Below are positions 27,048 through 35,300 of a stretch of DNA of 59,182 bases, in pieces. The position numbers and the translations under genes were made by a program. The notes under the pieces are model-generated. The model made no database searches and was not told the origin of the DNA. It saw nothing but the letters and a program-made list of their open reading frames with translations. Within the stretch, counting starts at the first letter, position 1, and every line of letters begins with the position of its first letter. The DNA is from DASPKT01 sp035626475 (GTDB lineage: Bacteria; Pseudomonadota; Alphaproteobacteria; Azospirillales; Azospirillaceae), in contig DASPNP010000006.1 of assembly GCA_035626475.1 (NCBI GenBank), forward strand, positions 1-59,182, in the 5' to 3' direction.

Positions 27048-28192
27048 ACTTCGATCTGGGCGGCGACCAGTCCGACATGACGCTGGGCGAGAAGTTCGCC
27101 GCGATCAGCTGGAGCCTGGTCTTCCTCATCGCCGCGGTGGCCTCCGTCGGCTTCGCGATGCTCTATTCCGCCGCCAACGGCTCGCTCGACCCCTGGGCCT
27201 CGCGCCAGATGGTGCGCTTCGCCGTGGGCTGCGGGTTGATGCTGGTGGTGGCGCTGATCGACATCCGGGTCTGGATGAAGGTCGCCTACGTGCTCTACGG
27301 CATCGTCTTCCTGATGCTGATCGCGGTGGAGCTGGTCGGCCAGATCGGCATGGGCGCGCAGCGCTGGATCGATCTTGGCTTCATGCAGATCCAGCCGTCC
27401 GAGCTGATGAAGGTGACGCTGATCCTGGTGCTGGCCCGCTACTTCCACGGCGCCAGCCTGGAGGACACCGGCCGCATCCCCTTCCTGCTGCCGGCGCTGG
27501 CACTGACCTTCGCGCCGGTGGCGCTGGTGCTGATGCAGCCGAACCTGGGCACCTCGCTGATCCTGATCATGGTGTCCGGCGCCACTTTCTGGCTGGTCGG
27601 CGTGCGGCTGTGGAAGTTCCTGACCATCATCGGCAGCCTGTTCCCCATCGGCTTCATCGCCTGGGAGTTCATGCACGAGTACCAGCGCAACCGCGTCCGC
27701 ACCTTCCTGGACCCGGAGAACGACCCGCTGGGCCACGGCTACCACATCATGCAGTCCAAGATCGCGCTTGGCTCGGGCGGGCTGTTCGGCAAGGGCTTCC
27801 TGATGGGCTCGCAGAGCCACCTGAACTTCCTGCCGGAGAAGCAGACCGACTTCATCTTCACCATGCTGGCCGAGGAGTTCGGCATGGTGGGCGGCCTCGG
27901 CTTCATGATGCTGTACGCGCTGCTGCTGGTGTACGGCTACGTCATCGCCATGCGCTGCCGCCACCAGTTCGGCCGGCTGGTCGCCATGGGGCTGACGGTG
28001 AACCTGTTCCTCTACATGTTCATCAACATCGGCATGGTCATGGGGCTGATGCCCGTGGTGGGCATCCCGCTGCCGCTGATCAGCTACGGCGGCACGGCGA
28101 CGCTGACCGTGATGATCGGTTTCGGCCTGCTGCTGTCGGTCCATGTCCACCGCGACGTGCGCATGTCCCGGCGGGGGATATCCGACTTTTAG
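27044..28192 (+). CDS. mrdB: RodA, SEDS-family peptidoglycan glycosyltransferase
   Basis: A 382-aa protein with about ten membrane helices that polymerises lipid II with PBP2. SEDS signatures are seen: QPSELMKVTLIL, QPNLGTSLIL, the loop ENDPLGHGYHIMQSKIALGSGG with the catalytic Asp region, and IPLPLISYGGTATL. ATG 27044 overlaps the mrdA stop (ATGA), implying translational coupling; caggag lies upstream. Last gene of the cell-shape operon. Confidence 0.95.
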   Translation: MNFDLGGDQSDMTLGEKFAAISWSLVFLIAAVASVGFAMLYSAANGSLDPWASRQMVRFAVGCGLMLVVALIDIRVWMKVAYVLYGIVFLMLIAVELVGQIGMGAQRWIDLGFMQIQPSELMKVTLILVLARYFHGASLEDTGRIPFLLPALALTFAPVALVLMQPNLGTSLILIMVSGATFWLVGVRLWKFLTIIGSLFPIGFIAWEFMHEYQRNRVRTFLDPENDPLGHGYHIMQSKIALGSGGLFGKGFLMGSQSHLNFLPEKQTDFIFTMLAEEFGMVGGLGFMMLYALLLVYGYVIAMRCRHQFGRLVAMGLTVNLFLYMFINIGMVMGLMPVVGIPLPLISYGGTATLTVMIGFGLLLSVHVHRDVRMSRRGISDF

Positions 28193-28232
28193 CGTCGCGG
28201 AACTTTAGTGTGAGGCGGCTGTCGATTTCCTA

Positions 28233-28261
28233 TCGACAAGGTCCGAAGGCTTCGCTATATA
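28233..28261 (+). promoter_or_regulatory. Promoter of the tRNA-Lys gene
   Basis: -35 TCGACA (28233-28238), a 17-base spacer, -10 TATATA (28256-28261), about 65 bases before the mature tRNA. An inverted repeat gtcgat-ttcct-atcgac (28221-28237) overlaps the -35. Confidence 0.6.
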
Positions 28262-28327
28262 GCGCGCCTCGACGGACGACGCGCCGCCGGGACCCGCCGA
28301 AAACCAAGCGGCGGGACAGTGGGATAA

Positions 28328-28403
<76 letters not shown>

Positions 28404-28425
28404 TCCCCTCCGAAGCGTTATGATG

Positions 28426-28449
28426 AAGCCCCCTTCGCGGGGCTTTTTT
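28426..28449 (+). terminator. Terminator of tRNA-Lys
   Basis: The stem aagcccc/ggggctt with a six-base loop is followed by a T run ending at 28449, where the last base joins the minus-strand stop codon of the next gene. Confidence 0.9.
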
Positions 28450-28652
28450 CATGCCTTCAGATAGTCCCTGACATAGACCTCCAGCCGCGCGGCGATACGG
28501 TGGAGATTGTCGGAGTCCGCGGGGCTCGACGCCCTGATGCGTTCGGCCTCGGCCCGCATCTCCCCGGCCTTCAGCAGCATGTCGCGCCTGAGCCCGTCCA
28601 GGTCCAGTATGTCCGGACCGTCGGTGTCGGCGCTCGTCATCGGTTCCGCCAT
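28449..28652 (-). CDS. Small hypothetical protein, 67 aa
   Basis: Not recognised. An acidic, helical protein: DLDGLRRDMLLKAGEMRAEA, then DNLHRIAARLEVYVRDYLKA at the C terminus. ATG 28652 is taken as start; ATG 28640 is equally possible, and the frame stays open to 28697. Its stop codon overlaps the tRNA terminator from the other strand. Confidence 0.55.
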   Translation of the reverse strand: MAEPMTSADTDGPDILDLDGLRRDMLLKAGEMRAEAERIRASSPADSDNLHRIAARLEVYVRDYLKA

Positions 28653-28716
28653 GCCCGCCGCCGCTCCCGGTTGCGCAAGCCCAGTCCCGTCAAGCATTCA
28701 CGATTGCGGGGGCCTG

Positions 28717-29631
28717 TCAACCGCCCGACGCCCGCCCTGACCTTCTGCCCTCGGCCGTGGACGGCAGCGCGTGGATGAAGCCGGCGGCGTCGTCCAGCAC
28801 ACTCTTGCCCCGGCGGAACGGCGCCGCCAGGGCGGTGATGATCCCGATATGCCCCATGCCCGGGTAGAAGCGCGCCTCGGCCCGGCCGCCGGCTGCCATC
28901 TGGGCATCGGCCAGCGCCCGGCTGTTGCGCGGCCGCACCGTGTCGTCGGCGTCGCCGCTCAGCAGCAGTAGGGGCGGGGCGCCCCGGCGCACGAAGCTGA
29001 TCGGCTGCGTCGCCTTCAGGTCGGCCTCCGCCGGCTGGAACACCCCGATCACAACGGGATCGGTGAAGGGCAGGAAATCGTAGGGCCCGGCCAGCCCCAC
29101 CATGCCGGCCAGCGCCCCGTCCGCCACGCCGGCGCCGGCCAGCCAGCGCGGGTCCAGCGCCAGCAGCGCGGCGATGTGGGCGCCGGCGGAATGGCCCATC
29201 ACCACGACGCGGCCGGGATCGCCGCCCTGCTCGGCCGCGTGGCGCGCCGCCCAGGCGACGGCCAGGGCGGCGTCCTCCATGAAGGCGGGGAAACGATGCG
29301 CGGGGTAGAGGCGGTAGTCGGGAATCACCGCGACCAGGCCGCGGCTCGCCAGCGCCTCGCCGACGAACAGATAATCGCCCCGGTCGCCGGTGCTCCACTT
29401 GCCGCCATAGAGGAAGACGACGACCGGCGCCGGGCCCTTGAGGTCGCGGGGGCGGTACACGTCCAGCATTCGGCGCGGGCCGGGGGCGTAGGCCACCGCC
29501 TCCACCCGGGTGAAGCCGGCCTTGGGCACGACCGCGTTAAGCGCGTCCACCGGCTTGCAGCCGGCGAGCCCCGCCAGCGCGGCCAGTCCCGCCACCAGCC
29601 GCGCCGCGGCCCCTCCCAGTCGACGGATCAT
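28717..29631 (-). CDS. Alpha/beta-hydrolase lipoprotein, BD-FAE/carboxylesterase type
   Basis: A 304-aa esterase-like enzyme. The N terminus is a lipoprotein signal ending LAGLAGC (C25), so it is probably membrane-anchored in the periplasm. The catalytic triad is readable: Ser in MGHSAGAH, Asp in SGDADDTV, His in GMGHIGI. The oxyanion segment reads LYGGKWSTG where hormone-sensitive-lipase relatives have HGGG(W). The substrate cannot be deduced; acyl esters of polysaccharides or lipids are usual for the group. Monocistronic. Confidence 0.82.
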   Translation of the reverse strand: MIRRLGGAAARLVAGLAALAGLAGCKPVDALNAVVPKAGFTRVEAVAYAPGPRRMLDVYRPRDLKGPAPVVVFLYGGKWSTGDRGDYLFVGEALASRGLVAVIPDYRLYPAHRFPAFMEDAALAVAWAARHAAEQGGDPGRVVVMGHSAGAHIAALLALDPRWLAGAGVADGALAGMVGLAGPYDFLPFTDPVVIGVFQPAEADLKATQPISFVRRGAPPLLLLSGDADDTVRPRNSRALADAQMAAGGRAEARFYPGMGHIGIITALAAPFRRGKSVLDDAAGFIHALPSTAEGRRSGRASGG

Positions 29632-29698
29632 GCGCCGGTAACCTCATCGAAATCGTTGGCGGTCATTCTGCCCGCTGCGTGCAAGTGAGGATAGGACG

Positions 29699-29884
29699 AT
29701 GGCGATGACCGACGAGGGGCAGGGGATCGACGAGGCGCGGGCCGATCTGGCCGCCTGGGCCGGCGGCGCCGTGGTCTGGGGCGCGGTCACGGCGGCGATC
29801 CTGGGCCAGCCGCTGGGCATCGTCGTCGGCGCCACGCTGGCCCTGCTGCTGCGGCGGACGCTGCGGCTCTATGTGGAGTTCTGA
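29699..29884 (+). CDS. Small hypothetical membrane protein, 61 aa
   Basis: An acidic N terminus (MTDEGQGIDEARADL) is followed by one or two hydrophobic stretches (about 21-52) and an RRTLRLYVEF tail. ATG 29699 has aggatagg upstream; ATG 29705 is an alternative. It is divergent from the esterase gene. Repeat element E starts 22 bases after the stop. Confidence 0.6.
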   Translation: MAMTDEGQGIDEARADLAAWAGGAVVWGAVTAAILGQPLGIVVGATLALLLRRTLRLYVEF

Positions 29885-29905
29885 GGGGCTGCACCTGCCA
29901 TACCG

Positions 29906-29992
29906 CGTAGGTCGCATGGAGGCGGAGCCGCAATGCGACGCTTCCCGGCCGAGGCATGTCGCATTGCGCCTGCGGCTTCATGCGACCTACGG
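29906..29992. repeat. Palindromic element E, copy 4
   Basis: Arms cgtaggtcgcatgg and tcatgcgacctacgg, inner arms gcaatgcgac and gtcgcattgc. It is nearly identical in its left half to copy 3, 26 kb away. Confidence 0.87.
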
Positions 29993-30013
29993 AAGGCACA
30001 TCGCATCAAGCAT

Positions 30014-30042
30014 GAAAAAGGCCGGGAGCGTCGCCCCCGGCC
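30014..30042 (-). terminator. Terminator of the PagL-like gene
   Basis: The stem ggccggg/cccggcc (30020-30042) is followed on the minus strand by tttttcatg. It lies about 30 bases beyond the stop of the minus-strand gene. Confidence 0.8.
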
Positions 30043-30069
30043 CGATCATCAGCGCGATGGACCGCCGGC

Positions 30070-30645
30070 TCAGTAGCCGAACAGCCAGCTGCTGGGCAGG
30101 TGGTAGTAAACGGTGAAGATCTCGGAGCCGGGGTTCAGCGTGGTGATGCCGGCGTTGGAGATGTGGCCGAAGGAGACGCCCAGGCGGCTCTGGTTCTCGA
30201 AGCGGTAGGACAGCTCCGCCGAGGAGCGGAACTCGATCACCGAGCCCAGTTCCTTGCCGCCGCCGTCATGGTGCAGACCGACGCCGAAGTTGGGCGTGAA
30301 GGTCAGCGGGCCGATCGGGATGTCGAACATCAGGCCGCCCAGCCCGTACAGGCCGCCATCGGACGTGGCCTCGCCGCCGACGAAGGGGCGCACGGCCACA
30401 TACTCCTCGATGGCCGGGAAGAGACTGGTGCCGAAGCGGTACTCGACCCGGAAGTCGGCGGCCTTGTCGCGCGGCTCGTTCTTCTGCACGTCGAAGATGC
30501 CGACGCCGAGGCTGATCAGGTCGGGCTGCTTCTCCTGCGCGGCCGCCGGCAGGGCCGTACCCAGCGCCGCCAGCATCCCCAGGACCGTCCCCGCGATCAT
30601 TCCCCGAACAGGCCGACCCACCACAACCCCCTGAAACCAAATCAC
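30070..30645 (-). CDS. PagL-like acyloxyacyl hydrolase (lipid A 3-O-deacylase)
   Basis: A 191-aa outer-membrane beta-barrel. The signal peptide ends at LPAAAQ. Aromatic/glycine-rich alternating strands follow, and the PagL active-site motif HISNAGI carries the catalytic His and Ser; an acidic residue (PGSEIF) and a C-terminal YYHLPSSWLFGY strand complete the pattern. It would remove an acyl chain from lipid A. GTG 30645 has ggag at good spacing; an internal ATG at 30600 would give a more standard signal peptide. Own terminator downstream. Confidence 0.8.
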   Translation of the reverse strand: MIWFQGVVVGRPVRGMIAGTVLGMLAALGTALPAAAQEKQPDLISLGVGIFDVQKNEPRDKAADFRVEYRFGTSLFPAIEEYVAVRPFVGGEATSDGGLYGLGGLMFDIPIGPLTFTPNFGVGLHHDGGGKELGSVIEFRSSAELSYRFENQSRLGVSFGHISNAGITTLNPGSEIFTVYYHLPSSWLFGY

Positions 30646-30771
30646 CCCGCACTCCGGAGGCGGACTTTTCCCGGAGAATTGTTACAGCTTCAAGAATGAA
30701 GCCTCTTCTGTCGAGTCTCCGCCAACAGTATTACGCGGGGTGTGGCCCGCAGGTGACTCCCGAACGGGGTA

Positions 30772-33771
30772 TCACCCGAAGAAGCCGATGCGCTGGGTGA
30801 CCGCCGTGCCGGTGCGCCGGACCAGCTCGTACAGCTCGCCCATGGGCCGGAAGATGCGCTCGTTCTCCTGGGCGTAGGTCTGGGTGGCGTCGCTGACGTA
30901 GGTCGCCTTCTCGCCGAAGTCGCCGGCGGGCGCGCCGTCGCCCACGGCGGGGAAGATGCGGGCCAGCAGGTCCAGCGCCCAGGGCACATCCAGCTGCAGC
31001 AGCCGGGCGACCAGCCGCTTGTGGGTGATGCTGTGCTGGCTGGAGAAGGTCGGCACATGCGTCGCCAGCAGGAAGATTTCCTGCATCAGCGCCAGCCGCA
31101 GCGCGTGCAGCACCAGCAGGCCCGGCCGCTCCGGCCCGTCCACCGGCGGGATGCCGGCCTCGGCCAGCCCCTCCGACAGCAGGCTGTGATCGCGGTAGAG
31201 ACGACGGAAGACGGTGATCTGCCGGCTGTGCAGCGGGATGTCCTCGAGGATGCCGGCCAGCCGCCGCATGTCGTGAGCGCGGGCCCGGTCCTGCGGCGAG
31301 CCGCCCTCCGCCGTCTTGGCGGCGCGGAACAGCCAGAGGGTGGGGTTGAGCACGTCGACATAGGCCTTCAGCGCGTCCGGGCTGCTGATCGCCATGCCGT
31401 ACTCCACCATGCCCATCAGCTGGCGGAAACGGGGAGAGGCGCGGTAGAGCGCCACGAAGCGCTGCGGGTCCTTGTCCACCGCCTCGCCGACGCCGCTGAC
31501 CGTGTTCGCCGGCAGGCCCAGCTGCTGCAGGATGGCGTTGTGCGGGATGGCGCGGAAATGCGAGGCCATGGTCTCCGCATGCTCCTCGCCGGCGCCGTCG
31601 TGTTGGCGCTTGATGGCCCGGCTTCCCGAGGGGAACAGCAGGTTGGTGCCGAAGGCGCCCAGCAGCGCGCCGTAGTTCGGGTCCTCCACCAGCCCGACCT
31701 GGAACTCCTTCACCGTGGTGAAGAACTCCCTGATATAGTCGGCTTCCTCGTAGAAGGGGTCGTCCTCCAGGGTCGGGCGGGGGCCTTCCCAGAGATGCTC
31801 CATGATGCGGGTCACCACCGCCAGCGCGCCGGCCGGCGTGGTGAAGTAGAGGAATCCGTCGCCGCCCTGGAAGCTGACCTCCTGCTTGAAGGCGATGCCC
31901 TCGCCGGCCATGAAGGACAGCGTTCCCGGCGTGCCGACATAGGACAGCCGGTCGCGGAAACTGGCAGGGTGGCAGCCCCGGCCGATCGACTCCCCGTGCG
32001 TGTCGAAGATCAGCAGCTGCACGCCTGACAGCCCGTGCTTGGGGAACAGCCTGGCGATGCGCAGCCGCAGCCGCTCGATCGACGCCGCAGCCGCCGTCTG
32101 GCCCAGATAGCGGCCGGCGTCGGAATAGCCGGTCTGGATGCACAGCCGGCCGCGGCGGCGGACATAGTCGCGGTAGTGCGGGTTCTCCAGCAGCTGCTCG
32201 ACGATGCGGCTGCCGGTCTCCAGCGCCTTCTCCGTCTCGAAAAGCGGGCTGATGTCGACCCGGTCGTCCACGCCGAACAGGCGGGCGTAGTAGAGCGCCG
32301 TCAGCACCGTGAAGGCGCTCTCCGTCTCGGCGATCAGGAAGCGCACGGGCGTGGTGGCGTCGGTGTATTTCAGCATCTGCGCCACCACCATGAACAGGCG
32401 CTGGGCCGAGGTTCGCTCGGCGATGATGCTGCCGAAATTGATGGTCACCGGCTGCACCCGGTCCAGCAGGCCGGTGACGGAGGCGAGGTAGGACTGGCGG
32501 AAGCGCGGATCGTCCGGCGCCGTCTCCATCCCCACCGTCTTGCGGATGGCGTTGTGCAGCTGGGTGGCGTTGATGCGGACATGGGTGTGGGCCATGGCGA
32601 GGCCGTAGTTCGCGAACTCTGCCCGCAGCACCGCCAGCCGGCGCACCAGCGCCTCGTCGCCGGCCAGCCTTATGGCGCGGTCCAGCAGCTCGGTCGCGTG
32701 GCCGGCATCGACCAGGCGCAGCGGCAGCCCCTCATGCATGCGCCGGGCGATGCGCTGCACATGCGCCACGTCGGCGGCGCTGCCGTCGTCGCCGAAGGCC
32801 GCGATCTCGTCGGTGATCTGGTTGATGCCCAGCGCCAGCCGCGATTCCAGCAGGTCCAGCGTATGGCCCAGATCCTCGCCTGCCGGGGCGGAGCGGCGGA
32901 TCGCCTGCACCTCGGCCAGATAGTGGCGGAGCTGGCGCTGCTGCACCACCAGCCGCTTGTGCAGCGTGTCGGACCATTTGATGTCGGAGCGGCCGTCCAG
33001 ATCGTAGCCGACCCAGCTGGCCACGGTCAGCAGGCGCGGCGTCAGTTCGGTCCAGCGGTCGGGCCAGTGGCGGCGGGCGACGGTCAGTACGATCTCATGC
33101 AGCCGGCGCAACGCCCCCTGGATATTGGCTATGGCCTCCAGCGACTGGGCATGCTCCGCCGACAGCGACAGGTCGCCCGGCCGGTGCTCGGCCGCCGCCA
33201 CCTTCGAGACCAGCGCCTCGCGCCGGGCGGGGGAAAGCGCCGAACCGTCCGGCTCGATCCCCGTCGCCAGCGTGGTCATGGCCGCCATCAGCTCGGCCGA
33301 GAGGTTGAAGGTCGGGTGCGCGGTGAAGACCACGCCGAACAGCTCCGCCTCCACCCGGGCGCGGAATTCCTCGAAGGGCAGGGGCACGCCGTCGCGTGTG
33401 GCGGCGGCCTCCACCAGCTGCTCCAGCCGGGCGGCGTTGGCGGCGGGGTCGGCCTCACCCAGGTAGCGGCCGAGGCGCCGGGCGCGGGCCAGGAAGCCCT
33501 CGGTGCTCAGATGCTGCAGCAGCGCCGCCACGTCGGCCATGCCGAGGCTGCCGGCCTGCAGCCGCCGCGACACCTCCAGCGACAGGGCCAGCACCGGGTT
33601 GACGAACGGATCGTCCCGCCGCTCCGCCGCGAAGCGGTCTAGGCAGGCCGCCAGCTCGGACGCCAGCGCCGCGGCGTCGACCGGCGTGGCGGCATTGGCG
33701 GGCACCAGGGGAGTGGGCAGCGCGGCCTTGGTCTTGCGGCCGGACCTGCCGGCGGTCGCGTGCTCGATCAT
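30772..33771 (-). CDS. ppc: Divergent phosphoenolpyruvate carboxylase
   Basis: A 999-aa anaplerotic enzyme expected to make oxaloacetate from PEP and bicarbonate. Preserved PEPC landmarks in order: VVFTAHPT (H152), a GYSDAGR motif, HGESIGRG, GSRAIKR and FRAIPHNAIL. Several catalytic loops differ from classical PEPC: VGYDLDGRSD replaces the GGDRDGNP block, Arg stands for Lys in GYSDxxK, and HGE-SIGRG replaces HGRGGxxGRG. ATG 33771 with gggagagg upstream is the start; the frame stays open far upstream but has no family homology there. Activity should not be assumed without assay. Confidence 0.85.
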   Translation of the reverse strand: MIEHATAGRSGRKTKAALPTPLVPANAATPVDAAALASELAACLDRFAAERRDDPFVNPVLALSLEVSRRLQAGSLGMADVAALLQHLSTEGFLARARRLGRYLGEADPAANAARLEQLVEAAATRDGVPLPFEEFRARVEAELFGVVFTAHPTFNLSAELMAAMTTLATGIEPDGSALSPARREALVSKVAAAEHRPGDLSLSAEHAQSLEAIANIQGALRRLHEIVLTVARRHWPDRWTELTPRLLTVASWVGYDLDGRSDIKWSDTLHKRLVVQQRQLRHYLAEVQAIRRSAPAGEDLGHTLDLLESRLALGINQITDEIAAFGDDGSAADVAHVQRIARRMHEGLPLRLVDAGHATELLDRAIRLAGDEALVRRLAVLRAEFANYGLAMAHTHVRINATQLHNAIRKTVGMETAPDDPRFRQSYLASVTGLLDRVQPVTINFGSIIAERTSAQRLFMVVAQMLKYTDATTPVRFLIAETESAFTVLTALYYARLFGVDDRVDISPLFETEKALETGSRIVEQLLENPHYRDYVRRRGRLCIQTGYSDAGRYLGQTAAAASIERLRLRIARLFPKHGLSGVQLLIFDTHGESIGRGCHPASFRDRLSYVGTPGTLSFMAGEGIAFKQEVSFQGGDGFLYFTTPAGALAVVTRIMEHLWEGPRPTLEDDPFYEEADYIREFFTTVKEFQVGLVEDPNYGALLGAFGTNLLFPSGSRAIKRQHDGAGEEHAETMASHFRAIPHNAILQQLGLPANTVSGVGEAVDKDPQRFVALYRASPRFRQLMGMVEYGMAISSPDALKAYVDVLNPTLWLFRAAKTAEGGSPQDRARAHDMRRLAGILEDIPLHSRQITVFRRLYRDHSLLSEGLAEAGIPPVDGPERPGLLVLHALRLALMQEIFLLATHVPTFSSQHSITHKRLVARLLQLDVPWALDLLARIFPAVGDGAPAGDFGEKATYVSDATQTYAQENERIFRPMGELYELVRRTGTAVTQRIGFFG

Positions 33772-33813
33772 GCTTGCCTCTCCCTGGAAATATTGCACCG
33801 CAAACAAGGGATC

Positions 33814-33855
33814 ATGGTAGCCGTTCCTTGCGGTCGTCAATGTAATTCCATTACA
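33814..33855 (-). promoter_or_regulatory. Possible ppc promoter with abutting 15-bp palindrome
   Basis: On the minus strand, TTGACG (33840-33835) precedes TACCAT (33819-33814) with a short 15-base spacer. Immediately upstream is a perfect inverted repeat tgtaat-tcc-attaca (33841-33855), a likely regulator site. The rest of the 333-base gap to 34104 holds no gene or other clear signal. Confidence 0.5.
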
Positions 33856-34104
33856 GAAATTGCGGGTCGGCCATCCGCTGGGCGCGATGCGGGAGGTCGG
33901 TCCGCGGCCGGTTGTGGAGAGGGCGAGGGCTAACCCATCCGGCTTTCCGGCCAGCCCTGGGGCGCCCTCGGGACGCTGGCGGTGACCGCGGTGCAGCATG
34001 GGTAGCGGCGTTACCGCCTTGATCCGCCGCCGTGTCGGCGGGTGACGGGTGCGCGCCGCCGCTGTTGTCCGTGCGAGAGACCGACCGGAATGAGAGGACC
34101 CAAG

Positions 34105-34464
34105 ATGTCCCTGAAGACGATCCGCCTGGAGCTTGCCCGCACCGCCGACTTTCCGCAGGGCGCGCCGGACCGCGGCTACGAGTTCGCCGCCCCGCTCACC
34201 GACGACGGGCACCTGGACCCGCAGGCCTGGCAGGCGGCGAAGGACCAGTGCGCCTTCCGCCGCTTCTGGGCCGGCGAGGCGGAGGAGCGCGGCCATCTGG
34301 CTCACCGCAACGACCGCTGGCTCTTCGAGTTCGAGGGCGACTCCGAGGGCGACGAGGAGCCGATCTTCAAATTCGACCGCCACCGCTTCGTCGAAGGCGA
34401 ATACGTCACGGTCACCGAGCGCGACGGCGAGGACCGGCCGTTCAAGATCGTGCGGGTGGGGTGA
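34105..34464 (+). CDS. Hypothetical protein, 119 aa
   Basis: Not recognised as a named family. Acidic and soluble, with many aromatic residues: RGYEFAAPLTDDGHLDPQAW, CAFRRFWAGEAEERGHLAHR, and a beta-rich C-terminal half ending PFKIVRVG. ATG 34105 has agagga upstream. It is divergent from ppc, with a 333-base intergenic region between them, and is followed directly by repeat elements. Confidence 0.7.
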   Translation: MSLKTIRLELARTADFPQGAPDRGYEFAAPLTDDGHLDPQAWQAAKDQCAFRRFWAGEAEERGHLAHRNDRWLFEFEGDSEGDEEPIFKFDRHRFVEGEYVTVTERDGEDRPFKIVRVG

Positions 34465-34540
34465 GCAGATATCCCTCGCCCCTTGCGGGAGAGGGAAGGG
34501 GCCCGCGCGCAGCGTGGGAAGGGTGAGGGGGGCTGGTCGA
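34465..34540. repeat. Element B, half copy
   Basis: Only the left half is present: the hairpin ctcgccccttgcgggagag, then gtgggaagggtgagggg. The inverted right half seen in the other copies is absent. Element C copy 2 begins 24 bases later. Confidence 0.75.
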
Positions 34541-34563
34541 GCTCGCCTTCCTCACTTTTCCAC

Positions 34564-34703
34564 CGTCATCCCCGCGGAGGCGGGGATCCAGGTAATGGGC
34601 GTGCTGGCAGTATCGGTGGAGGGTGCTAGCGTCAGCGTTAGCGCCCTTCTTCATGAGCGCCGGAGCAAGCGGAATGCCTGGGTCCCCGCCTCCGCGGGGA
34701 CGA
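34564..34703. repeat. MITE-like element C, copy 2
   Basis: The same 140-base structure as 15120: ends cgtcatccccgcggaggcgg and ccgcctccgcggggacg, inner segments ggtaatgggcgtgctgg and gcggaatgcctgggtccc. Confidence 0.87.
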
Positions 34704-34722
34704 CTGAAACAAGCCAAAGCGG

Positions 34723-35223
34723 CTAACCCGCCCCCAGCTCCCGCCGGTGCAGCTCCGCCTGCTCCTCGCTGAAGCAGCAGAAGATCACCTCGTCCAACCC
34801 CGCCGACGCGTCCCGCACCGTCGCCACGGCGATGCGGGCGGCGCGCTGCCTGGGGTAGCCGTAGATGCCGGTGGAGATGGCGGGGAAGGCGATGGTCTTC
34901 AGCCCGTGGTCGCGCGCCAGCTGCAGCGAGCGGCGGTAGCAGCTCTCCAGCAGCCCGTCCTCGCCTTCGCTGCCGCCGCGCCAGACCGGGCCGACGGTGT
35001 GGATGACATGGCGGGCCTTCAGGTCGAAGCCCGGGGTGATCCGCGCCTCGCCGGTGGGGCAGCCGCCCAGCGTCCGGCAATGCTCCAGGAGCCGGTGGCC
35101 GGCGGCACGGTGGATGGCGCCATCGACGCCGCCGCCGCCCAGCAGGCTCTCGTTGGCGGCATTGACGATGGCGTCCACGTCCAGGGTGGTGATGTCGGCG
35201 ACGAGGACGGTCAGGCGGGACAT
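34723..35223 (-). CDS. Macro-domain protein (O-acetyl-ADP-ribose deacetylase type)
   Basis: A 166-aa single macro domain. AIVNAANESLLGGGGVDGAIH is the ADP-ribose-binding and catalytic loop; HVIHTVGPVW and FPAISTGIYGYP are the second and third binding loops. These match the YmdB/MacroD group that hydrolyses O-acetyl-ADP-ribose and mono-ADP-ribosyl-glutamate/aspartate. ATG 35223 has ttggag upstream; an in-frame TTG at 35235 would add four residues. Confidence 0.92.
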   Translation of the reverse strand: MSRLTVLVADITTLDVDAIVNAANESLLGGGGVDGAIHRAAGHRLLEHCRTLGGCPTGEARITPGFDLKARHVIHTVGPVWRGGSEGEDGLLESCYRRSLQLARDHGLKTIAFPAISTGIYGYPRQRAARIAVATVRDASAGLDEVIFCCFSEEQAELHRRELGAG

Positions 35224-35300
35224 GCTGCGCTCCAAGGCCGTGCCGGCGGCACGGTCGCCCCCACCCTGAAGCGCCTCATGGGTGGGGGCAACCTTAATAG

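Noticed and set aside
33772..34383. N-terminal extension of ppc by about 200 codons
   Set aside because: The extension overlaps the likely promoter, palindrome and the divergent 34105 gene, and has no resemblance to PEP carboxylase; ATG 33771 has a good ribosome site.
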